Source of the DNA: a bacterium
Lineage (GTDB): Bacteria; JAUVQV01; DATDCY01
Length of the DNA: 12,654 nucleotides
Assembly (NCBI GenBank): GCA_036524115.1
Contig: DATDCY010000218.1
Coordinates: 1 to 12,654 of the forward strand
Direction of reading: 5' to 3'
Below the pieces are notes generated by a model. The model searched no databases, was not told the origin of the DNA, and saw only the letters and a program-made list of their open reading frames with translations. The translations under genes and the position numbers were made by a program. Numbering within the stretch: position 1 is the first letter of the stretch; each line of letters begins with the position of its first letter. This document shows, piece after piece, positions 1 to 7,831 of the stretch.

Positions 1-1
1 G

Positions 2-895
<894 letters not shown>

Positions 896-913
896 GCAGG
901 AGGCAGGGCACAC

Positions 914-956
914 GGGCGCCCGCCGCCGGATGAGCGCGGCGGGCGCCCTTTTTTTT
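914..956 (+). terminator. Rho-independent terminator after acs
   Basis: A perfect 13-bp GC stem (914-926 pairing with 936-948), a 9-nt loop and an uninterrupted run of eight T (949-956), starting 18 nt after the acs stop. It ends only 11 nt before the next start codon, so the next gene must be expressed by read-through or from a promoter inside the end of acs. I see no convincing promoter there. Confidence 0.95.
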
Positions 957-967
957 CGGGAGGAGGC

Positions 968-1528
968 ATGACACGCATCCGGGAGTCCAGGATCGACCGC
1001 GAGGACGCGGTCCTGCTCGTCGTCGACATCCAGGAGCGGCTCGCCGCGGCGATGGCCGAGCGGGAGAAGGTCGTCGCCAACGCCGGCCACCTCGTCGCGG
1101 CGGCGAAGCTCCTCGACGTGCCGGTGCTGCACACCGAGCAGTACCCGAGAGGCCTCGGGCCGACCGTGCCCGAGCTGCGCGAGGCGCTCGGGCCGGCGCT
1201 GCCGGTCGAGAAGCTGACGTTCGACTGCTGCGGCGAGCCCTCGTTCACGCCGGCGCTCGAGGCCGCCGGGTGCTCCACGGTGATCGTCTGCGGGATGGAG
1301 ACCCACATCTGCGTGCTCCAGACCGTCCTCGGCCTGCTGGCGCAGGGGCTCGCGGTGCACGTGGTGGCGGACGCGGCCTGCTCGCGCAACCCCGACAACG
1401 CCCGGGTCGCGCTGGAGCTGATGCGGGACGCCGGCGCCGTGGTCACCTGCACGGAAACCGTGCTCTTCCAGCTGCTCGTGCGCGCCGGCACCCCGCAGTT
1501 CAAGGCCATCCAGGCCAGGATCAAGTAG
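968..1528 (+). CDS. Isochorismatase-family cysteine hydrolase
   Basis: A 186-residue protein of the isochorismatase/nicotinamidase superfamily, cytosolic, complete. The expected catalytic triad is visible: Asp20 in LLVVDIQERL, Lys82 in PVEKLTFDC, and the nucleophile Cys115 in GMETHICVLQT, with the VADAACSRN strand after it. The Gly-Met-Glu stretch before the Cys is where family members have the cis-peptide. The length (180-200 usual) fits the single-domain YcaC/nicotinamidase-like group rather than bifunctional EntB. The substrate cannot be told from sequence. The start is supported by GGGAGGAGG immediately upstream (958-966). It lies directly behind the acs terminator and before an R1 repeat; nothing in the neighbours points to siderophore or phenazine synthesis. 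Confidence 0.9.
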   Translation: MTRIRESRIDREDAVLLVVDIQERLAAAMAEREKVVANAGHLVAAAKLLDVPVLHTEQYPRGLGPTVPELREALGPALPVEKLTFDCCGEPSFTPALEAAGCSTVIVCGMETHICVLQTVLGLLAQGLAVHVVADAACSRNPDNARVALELMRDAGAVVTCTETVLFQLLVRAGTPQFKAIQARIK

Positions 1529-1534
1529 CCCCGG

Positions 1535-1660
1535 GCGTCAGGAGGCCATTTCGCGCCCTGGCGGCGTCGCGGGCAGGGCTGCTTGTGCGGCGGCCACCAG
1601 GCCGCCTCCGCACGCCCATCCCCGCTTCCTTGCCAGGACGCGAAATGACGCTCCCGACGC
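1535..1660 (-). repeat. Palindromic intergenic repeat, family R1 copy A
   Basis: A 126-bp element with imperfect terminal inverted repeats. 1535-1562 pairs with 1632-1660; the inner 16 bp (1547-1562 against 1632-1647) match at 15 positions. A second hairpin sits inside (GTGCGGCGGCC against GGCCGCCTCCGCAC with a small bulge). Read on the minus strand, it aligns with the sequences at 5097-5190 and 5191-5325, sharing a core like CGTCCTGGCAAGG, then GTGCGGAGGCGG, a CTGGTG..CCGCCGC hairpin, and CGCCGCCAGGGCG near the end. It starts 7 nt after the isochorismatase-family stop codon. It may also act as a transcript end or RNA-stabilising hairpin. No coding potential is seen. Confidence 0.75.
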
Positions 1661-1747
1661 GCCGGGGCAGCCAATGCCTCAAACCGGCTTTCCCATCATC
1701 ACGACCGGCACGAACCAGGACGCTCCTGCATGCCCACCGCAGCTGAT

Positions 1748-1776
1748 TTGCCGGGAATCCCTTTCCGGAATATCAT
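1748..1776 (+). promoter_or_regulatory. Sigma-70-type promoter for the 1783 gene
   Basis: TTGCCG (1748-1753), a 17-nt spacer and TATCAT (1771-1776, five of six consensus bases). The seventh base after the -10 is the A of the ATG at 1783, so the predicted mRNA is leaderless. This agrees with the lack of a good Shine-Dalgarno sequence there. The spacer contains an imperfect inverted repeat CCGGGAA-TCCC-TTTCCGG (1751-1768) that could be an operator. Confidence 0.55.
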
Positions 1777-1782
1777 CCGGCC

Positions 1783-2508
1783 ATGAGGCGGAGCCACGAG
1801 CGCGACCGGCGGGCGGTGCTGGCGCTCGCGGCGGCCGGCCTGGTCGCGCTCTCCGGGTTCTTTCTCTGGCTCGAGCATGCCACCCACGTCGAGTTCCTGC
1901 TGCACCTGGCGGCGATCCCGCTGGAGATCCTCCTCGGCGCCGTCCTCGTCGAGCGCTGGCTCGCCCGCAAGGAGAAGGAAGGCAAGCGCCGCCAGCTCAT
2001 GTACCTCAAGAGCTACCTCTTCCGCTCCGAGATGCGGCAGGTGTTCATCTCGAACTTCGAGGCGCTGGCGACGCCGACGATCTCGCTCGCGGGAATGCGG
2101 GACGACCCCGTTTCCGAACTGCGCTGGGTGCGCGACCACATCACCGAGGTGGTCTACCGCTCTGACGCGGAGATGGAGCGGGTGGTGCTGGAGTACGTGC
2201 GCGCCCGGCACGCGTTCCAGGTCTTCATGGAGTGGGCGGCGGCCAACGACTTCGAGCCGATCTTCCACGACATGCTCTTCATCCTGCACTTCATCCAGGA
2301 CGTGGAGCGCTTTCGCGAGGCCAACCCGGGGCGCCTCTTCGTCGAGGAGGCGCGGCGCCACCCGCGACTCTGGGAGAAGACGCAGCAGATCCTGCGCGAC
2401 GGGGTCGTGAAGTTCCTGGACTACGTGATCGAGCTGCGGGAGAAGGAGCCCGAGGTGCTCGAGGAGCTGCTGGACGACTACCTCCTCAGCTCGAACCTGC
2501 GAGGGTAG
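1783..2508 (+). CDS. Conserved-looking hypothetical protein, two N-terminal membrane segments plus helical cytosolic domain
   Basis: I do not recognise this 241-residue protein. It has a short basic N-terminus (MRRSHERDRR), two likely membrane helices (about 10-30 and 36-58) joined by a short His-containing loop (EHATHVEF), then a basic stretch (ERWLARKEKEGKRR). This predicts both ends in the cytosol. Residues 62-241 are highly charged and predicted helical, with aromatic-rich segments (FQVFMEWAAANDFEPIFHDMLFILHFIQ) and an acidic C-terminal helix. No catalytic or metal motif is evident, though several His, Asp and Glu lie close together around 150-170. Strong GC3 bias and in-frame fit indicate a real gene. 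No good ribosome-binding site precedes the ATG; the promoter position suggests leaderless translation. Its stop codon abuts an R2 repeat. Confidence 0.8.
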   Translation: MRRSHERDRRAVLALAAAGLVALSGFFLWLEHATHVEFLLHLAAIPLEILLGAVLVERWLARKEKEGKRRQLMYLKSYLFRSEMRQVFISNFEALATPTISLAGMRDDPVSELRWVRDHITEVVYRSDAEMERVVLEYVRARHAFQVFMEWAAANDFEPIFHDMLFILHFIQDVERFREANPGRLFVEEARRHPRLWEKTQQILRDGVVKFLDYVIELREKEPEVLEELLDDYLLSSNLRG

Positions 2509-2632
2509 CAGGCGGCTGATAAGGGCCCACCTGCGGCGTTGGGCTGCGCCCTGCGTCGCTGCGGCGTACTGCTCGTACGCCTCACTCCTCGGGCTTGCCC
2601 GCCTTGCATCTGGACCCTTCTGAGCCGCCTGC
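2508..2632. repeat. Palindromic intergenic repeat, family R2
   Basis: A 125-bp element with 21-bp terminal inverted repeats (2508-2528 against 2612-2632, 18 of 21 matching). It has a perfect 7-bp central hairpin GGCGTAC-tgctc-GTACGCC (2563-2581). Its first base is the last base of the preceding stop codon. It fills most of the gap between two convergent genes. The core reading GTACGCCTCACTCCTCGGGC resembles dispersed palindromic repeats I recall from Geobacter/Pelobacter-type genomes; that is memory, not a search. It is not alignable with family R1. Confidence 0.75.
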
Positions 2633-2644
2633 CGTGTGCACGAG

Positions 2645-2691
2645 AAGGAAGAAACACAACGGGCCGCCCCCCGTTCCCGGGAGGCGGCCCG
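2645..2691 (-). terminator. Terminator of hppA
   Basis: On the minus strand a 13-bp stem (2679-2691 with 2660-2672, one T-G wobble) and 6-nt loop are followed by a T-rich stretch reading TTGTGTTTCTTC. It begins 25 nt after the hppA stop. It reads towards the R2 repeat, so the convergent genes are separated by a terminator on this side and the palindrome on the other. Confidence 0.85.
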
Positions 2692-2716
2692 TCTGAGCTT
2701 GTCGTAGGTTGCCGGT

Positions 2717-4804
2717 CTACTTCATCGCCAGGAGCAGGGGCACGATGAGCAGGGCCACGATGTTGATGACCTTGATCATCGGGTTGATGGCGGGACCGGC
2801 GGTGTCCTTGTAGGGGTCGCCCACGGTGTCGCCGGTGACGGAGGCCTTGTGGCCGTCGCTGCCCTTCTTGTGCAGAACGCCCTTGTCGTCGGTGACGCCG
2901 TCCTCGAAGGACTTCTTGGCGTTGTCCCAGGCGCCGCCGCCGGAGGTCATCGCGATCGCCTGGAAGAGGCCGGTGATGATCGCGCCGATCAGCACGCCGC
3001 CGAGCGCGACCACGCCCGAGCCGGGGCTGATCATGTTGAAGCCGAAGCCGACGACGATCGGGGCCGCCACCGGGATCAGCGCCGGGAGCATCATCTCCTT
3101 GAGCGCGGACTTGGTGACGATGTCGACGCACGCGGCGTAGTCGGGCTTGCCGGTGCCCTCCATGATCCCCTTGATCTCCTTGAACTGCCGGCGCACCTCG
3201 ACGACGACGCCGCCGGCCGCACGGCCGACCGCGAGCATCAGGCGGCCGGCGTAGAAGTAGGGGATCGCGCCGCCGATGAAGAGGCCGGCGATGACGAAGG
3301 GATCCGAGAGGTCGAACTTGACGGCCGCGCCGATCTCGCGCGCGTACTCCGCGAAGAGCACGAGGGCGGCGAGGGCGGCCGAGCCGATCGCGTAGCCCTT
3401 GGTCACGGCCTTGGTGGTGTTGCCGACCGCGTCGAGGGGGTCGGTGATGTCGCGCACCGAGGAGGGCAGCTCGGCCATCTCGGCGATGCCGCCGGCGTTG
3501 TCGGTGATCGGGCCGTAGGAGTCGATGGCGACGACGATGCCGGTCATCGAGAGCATCGACACGGCCGAGAGCGCGATCGCGAAGAGGCCGCCGCCGGGGT
3601 TGCCCGAGAAGCCGCCGCCGAGGCCGTAGGCGCCGAGGATCGAGGCGACGATCACGGCCGCCGGGGCCGCGGTGGCCTCCATGCTCATCGCCAGGCCGGC
3701 GATGACGTTGGTGCCGTGGCCGGTCAGGCTGGCCTTGGCGATGACCTTGACCGGGCGGTACTCCTTGGCGGTGTAGAGCTCGGTGATCCAGACGATGAGG
3801 CCGGTGAGGACCAGGCCGATGACGGCCGTCAGGAAGACGCTCATCGGGGTGAAGCCCATGGTGTCGAGGCCGGGCTGGCCCATGAACCAGGCCGTCACGG
3901 CGTAGAAGGCGATCGCGGCGAGGACGCCGGCGACCGCGAGGCCCTTGTAGAGCGCGCCCATGATGTAATTGCTCGCGCCGAGCTTCACGGCGTAGGTCCC
4001 GATGATGGAAGCGATGATCGAGACGCCGCCGAGCAGCAGCGGGAACTCGACCCAGGGGCTCGCGGCGCCGAAGATCGTCTTGGCGAGCAGCATCGCGGCG
4101 ACGAGGGTCACCGTGTAGGTCTCGTAGAGGTCGGCGGCCATGCCGGCGCAGTCGCCGACGTTGTCGCCGACGTTGTCCGCGATCACCGCCGGGTTGCGGG
4201 GGTCGTCCTCGGGGATCCCGGCCTCGACCTTGCCGACGAGGTCGGCGCCGACGTCGGCGGCCTTGGTGTAGATGCCGCCCGCGATACGCGCGAACACGCT
4301 CATCAGCGAGCAGCCGAAGCCGAGGCCGACCAGCGCGTGGAACGCCTGCTCGGGGGCAGCGGCCTTCGCGATCGTGTAGAAGCCCGCGATCCCGAGAATG
4401 CCGAGGCCGACGACGATGACGCCCGTCACCGAGCCGCCCTTGAAGGCCAGGCTCAGCGCAGCCTGCAGGCCCCGGGTGGCGGCCTGGGTGGTGCGCACGT
4501 TGGCGCGCACGGACACCATCATGCCGATGTAGCCGGCAAGCGCGGAGCCGATGAGGCCGACCGCGAACCCGATCGCCGACCAGGTCCCGATGAAGAAGAG
4601 CAGCCCGAAGATCACGATGCCGACCATGGCCACCGTCTTGTACTCGCGGGCCAGGAACGCCTCCGCGCCCTCCTGGACGGCCGCCGAGATCTTCCGCATC
4701 CGTTCGGAGCCGGCGTCCTGCTTGATGACCCAGCTCGCGGTGATCAAGGCGTACAGGACGCCCAGGACCCCGCAACCCAATGCGAACACCACGATGTTAC
4801 TCAT
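2717..4804 (-). CDS. hppA: Membrane-bound pyrophosphatase, predicted K+-independent proton pump
   Basis: Integral membrane enzyme that hydrolyses pyrophosphate and pumps ions out of the cytosol. At 695 residues it is full length, with about 16 hydrophobic segments spread along the chain. Family signatures seen are [11 protein letters not shown] (184-194), [16 protein letters not shown] (210-225), [16 protein letters not shown] (428-443), DNAKK (627-631) and [18 protein letters not shown] (658-675). The motif [10 protein letters not shown] has Lys at 465, where K+-dependent enzymes carry Ala. A Lys there marks K+-independent, H+-pumping members in published work, so Na+ pumping is unlikely (inference). 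The start is supported by GGGGAGGGG on the minus strand (4814-4822), 9 nt upstream. It is monocistronic, with its own terminator and a 539-bp upstream region. It can recover the pyrophosphate released by enzymes such as Acs. Confidence 0.98.
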   Translation of the reverse strand: MSNIVVFALGCGVLGVLYALITASWVIKQDAGSERMRKISAAVQEGAEAFLAREYKTVAMVGIVIFGLLFFIGTWSAIGFAVGLIGSALAGYIGMMVSVRANVRTTQAATRGLQAALSLAFKGGSVTGVIVVGLGILGIAGFYTIAKAAAPEQAFHALVGLGFGCSLMSVFARIAGGIYTKAADVGADLVGKVEAGIPEDDPRNPAVIADNVGDNVGDCAGMAADLYETYTVTLVAAMLLAKTIFGAASPWVEFPLLLGGVSIIASIIGTYAVKLGASNYIMGALYKGLAVAGVLAAIAFYAVTAWFMGQPGLDTMGFTPMSVFLTAVIGLVLTGLIVWITELYTAKEYRPVKVIAKASLTGHGTNVIAGLAMSMEATAAPAAVIVASILGAYGLGGGFSGNPGGGLFAIALSAVSMLSMTGIVVAIDSYGPITDNAGGIAEMAELPSSVRDITDPLDAVGNTTKAVTKGYAIGSAALAALVLFAEYAREIGAAVKFDLSDPFVIAGLFIGGAIPYFYAGRLMLAVGRAAGGVVVEVRRQFKEIKGIMEGTGKPDYAACVDIVTKSALKEMMLPALIPVAAPIVVGFGFNMISPGSGVVALGGVLIGAIITGLFQAIAMTSGGGAWDNAKKSFEDGVTDDKGVLHKKGSDGHKASVTGDTVGDPYKDTAGPAINPMIKVINIVALLIVPLLLAMK

Positions 4805-4960
4805 CTCGCTTCGCCCCTCCCCAGGTTAGAGTGCCGACCAGCGCCCGTGTCCCTGCGTTGCGCGTTCTTCCGGTACTCCCCTCAAGCATGATCCATGCCG
4901 ACGGCTCGAGCGCCAATTTCATACCCGAAAAAGTCCTGTTTGTCGAGAAAAAGGAGGAGA

Positions 4961-4988
4961 TGAATATGTCATCACAAGCACATGTCAA
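4961..4988 (-). promoter_or_regulatory. Possible hppA promoter
   Basis: On the minus strand a perfect -35 box TTGACA (4983-4988) is followed after 16 nt by TATTCA (4961-4966), a weak -10. It would give a leader of about 150 nt. The -35 box coincides with one of the TGTCA pentamers, so a protein bound to that array would compete with or position polymerase. The weak -10 keeps confidence low. Confidence 0.35.
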
Positions 4989-5039
4989 CAGGAGCGACAA
5001 AATGTCAGATTCGTGTGACAGCCTGACAGGGTTTGTCAG
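4967..5039. promoter_or_regulatory. Cluster of six TGTCA/TGACA pentamers, candidate operator array
   Basis: TGTCA occurs at 4967, 4983, 5003 and 5034, and its complement TGACA at 5016 and 5024. Two arrangements are palindromic: TGTCA-N8-TGACA (5003-5020) and a perfect CTGACA-gggtt-TGTCAG (5023-5039). About 0.1-0.2 such pentamers would be expected by chance in 72 nt. The array lies 163-235 nt upstream of hppA, and the nearest other gene (the oxidoreductase) points away from it. I cannot name the regulator. Confidence 0.5.
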
Positions 5040-5096
5040 AACGGAATCCTGCCCGTTTGCGGCGCCGCACGTGCCCCCCCCGCGAGGCGCGAGGCG

Positions 5097-5190
5097 GTCA
5101 CCCGGGGATATTTCCCGTCATGGCAAGGCACTGAGGAGGGCGTGCGGAGCACTGCCGCGCGCCTGCCCGTGCACGAGCTGCCCGCGCGCA
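5097..5190 (+). repeat. R1 repeat, partial copy C
   Basis: It aligns with copy B from GTCACSCGGGGAT through GTCMTGGCAAGGCASTGA to GGGCGTGCGGAG, and with copy A further on (GCACGAGCTGCCCGCG against GCACAAGCAGCCCTGCCCGCG). It lacks the terminal inverted half and is directly abutted by copy B, giving a 94-bp period between equivalent positions (GTCA at 5097 and 5191). Confidence 0.65.
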
Positions 5191-5325
5191 GTCACGCGGG
5201 GATTCTTCGTCCTGGCAAGGCAGTGACGAGGGTGCGCGGAGGCGGGCTGGTGCCCGCCGCGGTGAGCCGGCACTCGCAGGGCTCGCACCGGAGCGGAGAG
5301 CACCGCCGCCAGGGCGGAGAAGACC
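5191..5325 (+). repeat. R1 repeat, near full-length copy B
   Basis: It shares with the minus strand of copy A the blocks CGTCCTGGCAAGG, GCGGAGGCGG, CTGGTG with a CCGCCGC hairpin, and CGCCGCCAGGGCG at the far end (5304-5316). Spacing is similar, so both ends of the element are represented. It lies at the 3' end of the oxidoreductase operon, ending about 20 nt before its stop codon. Orientation is called relative to the TGGCAAGG core (5213-5220). Confidence 0.65.
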
Positions 5326-5342
5326 CGCGCGAATGCCGCGGG
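5316..5342 (-). terminator. Weak candidate terminator of the oxidoreductase operon
   Basis: Two nucleotides after the stop codon the minus strand forms CCCGCG-gcattcg-CGCGGG (5324-5342) followed by TCTTCTCC. The stem is short and the T-tract is broken, so termination may depend on Rho or on the R1 hairpins that follow. Confidence 0.3.
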
Positions 5343-5343
5343 C

Positions 5344-6756
5344 TTACTTGACGGCGGCGATGCCGGCGTCGATGGCGCGCTTGTTCAGCGCGATGAGCTC
5401 CGGCTTCGACTTGACGACCTGCGGCAGCGCCGCCCAGACCGCGTCCTTCGAGACCGTCGCGTCGCACGCGAGCACGGCGCCGAGCATGACCATGTTCTGC
5501 ACGCGCGGGTCCCCGAGCGAGTCGGCGATCTCGTTGGCGGCGACGCCGACGATGCGGATGCCCGGCAGCGAAGGCCTCTCCGGGACCATCGAGGCGTTGT
5601 AGAGCAGCGTCCCGCCCGCCACGACGTCCTTGCCGAAGCGCTCGACGCTCGGGCCGTTCATGGCGACGAGGACGGTGGGCTCCGTGATCAGCGGCGAGCC
5701 GATCTCCTCCGGGGCGACGATGACGTTGCAGGAGGCCGTGCCGCCGCGCATCTCGGGGCCGTACGAGGGCATCCACGTCACCTGCCGCTGCGCGAGCATC
5801 CCCGCCTGGGCGAGGATCTGGCCGAGCAGGAGCACCCCCTGGCCGCCGAGGCCCGAGATCTTGAAGCGCGCCTCCGCGATCGGGGTGCCGCACTCGGCGA
5901 GCGCGCAGACATCCGGGACCTGCGTGCCGAGCACCTTCGGCAGCTCCCCGAGCGCCACCTGCCTGCGGCGGCGCGGGTGGCCCAGGTCGAGGTCGTGCCC
6001 GTCGCGGATGACCCCGAGCGGGAAGACCTTCGGCATCGTCTCGACCGCCCACTTCGCGGCGTCGACCGGCTTCATCTTCCAGCCGGTCGGGCACGGCGAG
6101 AGCACCTCCACGAGCGAGAAGCCCTTGTTGTCGATCTGGTTCTGCAGCGCCTTGCGCACCGCCGCGCGCGTCTTGCGGTTGTGCGCCGGCGTGCCGATCG
6201 CCACGCGCTCGAGGTAGTACGGCGCGGTGAGCGCGCCGAGCAGCTCGCAGACCTTGATCGGGAAGCCCTCGTTACCCGCCGAGCGCCCGGCCGGCGTCGT
6301 CGAGGTCTTCATGTCCATGAGCGTCGTCGGCGCGAGCTGGCCGCCGGTCATGCCGTAGATGGCGTTGTTGATGAAGAAGACGGTGTAGTTCTCGCCGCGG
6401 TTGGCGGCCTGGATGATCTCGTTGCCGCCGATGGCCGCGAGGTCGCCGTCGCCCTGATAACCGATGACGACGGCGTCGGGGTGCGCACGCTTGAGGCCCG
6501 TCGCCACCGCCGGCGAACGGCCGTGGGCCACCTGCACGTTCCCGGCGTCGATGTAGTAGTAGGCGAAGACCGAGCAGCCGACGGGGCTGATGAGGATCGC
6601 GCGGTCGGCGACGCCGAAGTCCGCGAGCGCCTCGGCGACGTACTTGTGGACGTGGCCGTGGCCGCACCCCGGACAGTAGTGGGTCGTCTCCTGGTTGCCG
6701 TCCTTGCGCGTGAAGCGCTTGTAGAACGTGGCCGGACAGCTATACGCAGGCTGCAT
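5344..6756 (-). CDS. 2-oxoacid:ferredoxin oxidoreductase, beta-gamma fusion subunit
   Basis: The catalytic thiamine-pyrophosphate (beta) and gamma subunits of a Vor/Kor-type enzyme are joined in one 470-residue chain. The enzyme oxidises a 2-oxoacid with CoA to acyl-CoA and CO2, reducing ferredoxin, in the cytosol. Beta part, about 1-255: CPGCGHG (28-34), Cys61 in VGCSVF and Cys222 in LSPCPTGW supply the four likely cluster ligands. [12 protein letters not shown] (102-113) and FINNAIYG (128-135) bind TPP and Mg. Gamma part, about 295-470: [15 protein letters not shown] (298-312) and [15 protein letters not shown]. The linker (256-294) contains GHPRRRRQV. In most relatives these are two genes. 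The start overlaps the alpha gene by 17 bp and has AAGGAG (6767-6772) 10 nt upstream. 2-oxoglutarate or branched-chain oxoacids are both possible substrates. Confidence 0.92.
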   Translation of the reverse strand: MQPAYSCPATFYKRFTRKDGNQETTHYCPGCGHGHVHKYVAEALADFGVADRAILISPVGCSVFAYYYIDAGNVQVAHGRSPAVATGLKRAHPDAVVIGYQGDGDLAAIGGNEIIQAANRGENYTVFFINNAIYGMTGGQLAPTTLMDMKTSTTPAGRSAGNEGFPIKVCELLGALTAPYYLERVAIGTPAHNRKTRAAVRKALQNQIDNKGFSLVEVLSPCPTGWKMKPVDAAKWAVETMPKVFPLGVIRDGHDLDLGHPRRRRQVALGELPKVLGTQVPDVCALAECGTPIAEARFKISGLGGQGVLLLGQILAQAGMLAQRQVTWMPSYGPEMRGGTASCNVIVAPEEIGSPLITEPTVLVAMNGPSVERFGKDVVAGGTLLYNASMVPERPSLPGIRIVGVAANEIADSLGDPRVQNMVMLGAVLACDATVSKDAVWAALPQVVKSKPELIALNKRAIDAGIAAVK

Positions 6757-7813
6757 AGGACTGGTGCTCCTTGCCCGGGTCGCGCAGGACCGCGAGGACT
6801 TCCGCCGGCGACGGCACCATGCCGCCCTGGCGGCCGTAGAAGCCGACCGGGCGCCGGGCGTTGATCGCCAGCCGCACGTCGTGGACCATCTGGCCGTCCG
6901 AGAGCTCGACCACGAGGAAGCGCCTGACCCGGCCGGCCACCTCCGCCAGCGCCTGCGCCGGGTACGGCCAGAGCGTCAGCGGCCGGAAGAGCCCGGCGCG
7001 GATGCCCTCGCGCCGCGCCGCGTCGACGACCGAGCGCAGCACGCGCGCGACGATGCCGTAGCCGACGAGGCAGACCTCGGCGTCGTCGAGCAGGTAGCCG
7101 CGGTGCTCGGGGAGGTCGGCCGCCGCGACCGCGTACTTGGCCATCAGCTTGCGGTTGTGCGCCTCCAGCTCCTCGTGCGCCATGTAGATCGAGGTCACCA
7201 GGTTCGGGCGCGTCGCGGCGTCGCCGCGCACCGCCCAGTCGAAGACCGGCGGCGCCACGGCCGCCGCCGGGAACTCGACCGGCTCCATCATCTGGCCGGT
7301 GAAGCCGTCGGTGAGCACGATCGCCGGGTTGCGGTACTTCGCCGCGGCCGCGAAGGCCTTCACGGTCAGGTCGCACATCTCCTGGGCGAACGCCGGCGCG
7401 TAGACGATGAGCCGGTAGTTGCCGTGCCCGCCGCCCTTGACCATCTGGTTGTAGTCGCCCTGCTCCGGGCCGATGTTGCCGAGGCCGGGGCCGCCGCGCA
7501 TGACGTCGGCGATCACGCACGGCAGCTCGGCGCCCGCGAGGTACGACAGGCCCTCCTGCATCAGCGAGAGGCCGGGCCCCGAGGAGGCCGTCATCGAGAG
7601 CTCGCCGGCGACGGCCGCGCCGAAGACCATGTTGATCGCCGCGGTCTCGCTCTCGGCCTGCACGAAGGTGCCCCCGGAGGCCGGCACCAGCTTGGCGGCG
7701 GCCTCCGCGATCTCGCTCGCCGGGGTGATCGGGTAGCCGTAGAAGGCGCGCATCCCGGCGAGGATGGCCCCGCGCAGGAGCGCGTCGTTGCCCTTGATCA
7801 GCTGCTTCGCCAT
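6740..7813 (-). CDS. vorB: 2-oxoacid:ferredoxin oxidoreductase, alpha subunit (VorB/KorA type)
   Basis: The 357-residue alpha subunit carries the pyrimidine-binding and transketolase C-terminal domains. Family motifs are GYPITP (26-31), [10 protein letters not shown] (50-59), [12 protein letters not shown] (77-88), [16 protein letters not shown] (106-121) and [12 protein letters not shown]. The RGGPG and KGGGHG segments are, as I remember, typical of proteins annotated VorB (3-methyl-2-oxobutanoate type), but such labels do not prove substrate. The length is right for the split alpha subunit without fused gamma. It starts 18 nt after the ferredoxin gene; the ribosome-binding site is weak (GGGCGGA), so translation is probably coupled. 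The stop lies inside the beta-gamma gene. Confidence 0.92.
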   Translation of the reverse strand: MAKQLIKGNDALLRGAILAGMRAFYGYPITPASEIAEAAAKLVPASGGTFVQAESETAAINMVFGAAVAGELSMTASSGPGLSLMQEGLSYLAGAELPCVIADVMRGGPGLGNIGPEQGDYNQMVKGGGHGNYRLIVYAPAFAQEMCDLTVKAFAAAAKYRNPAIVLTDGFTGQMMEPVEFPAAAVAPPVFDWAVRGDAATRPNLVTSIYMAHEELEAHNRKLMAKYAVAAADLPEHRGYLLDDAEVCLVGYGIVARVLRSVVDAARREGIRAGLFRPLTLWPYPAQALAEVAGRVRRFLVVELSDGQMVHDVRLAINARRPVGFYGRQGGMVPSPAEVLAVLRDPGKEHQSYAACV

Positions 7814-7831
7814 GGTCCGCCCGCGCAGCCC

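Larger units (their letters stand above)
4805..5343. other. 539-bp gene-free region upstream of hppA and downstream of the oxidoreductase operon
   Basis: It holds, from left to right, the hppA ribosome-binding site and leader (4805-4955), a low-GC island (4921-5040, about 44 % GC by hand count in a genome near 70 %), and the TGTCA cluster. A C8 run follows at 5074-5081, then two R1 repeat units in tandem (5097-5325) and a short hairpin at the end of the oxidoreductase operon. I find no credible coding frame, no tRNA and no riboswitch that I recognise. Confidence 0.7.

Noticed and set aside
2478-4891. Very long open frames on both strands over hppA (for example 2849-4891 plus, 2478-4775 minus)
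   Set aside because: Their translations are Arg/Asp/Gly/His-rich with no domain; they are shadows of the GC-rich hppA frame, which has all family motifs.
5074-5081. Run of eight C as a phase-variation tract
   Set aside because: It lies in a non-coding spacer and not next to a start codon or between promoter boxes.
4780-5226. Plus-strand open frame of 148 codons upstream of hppA
   Set aside because: The first part overlaps the hppA 5' end and leader, the last part runs through R1 repeats and is Arg/Pro-rich; only the AGGAGG-ATG at 4951-4968 is notable, listed as a finding.
5097-5325. CRISPR array or attachment site at the tandem repeat
   Set aside because: There are only two degenerate units with a 94-bp period and internal palindromes, and no short identical repeats with unique spacers, integrase or tRNA end.
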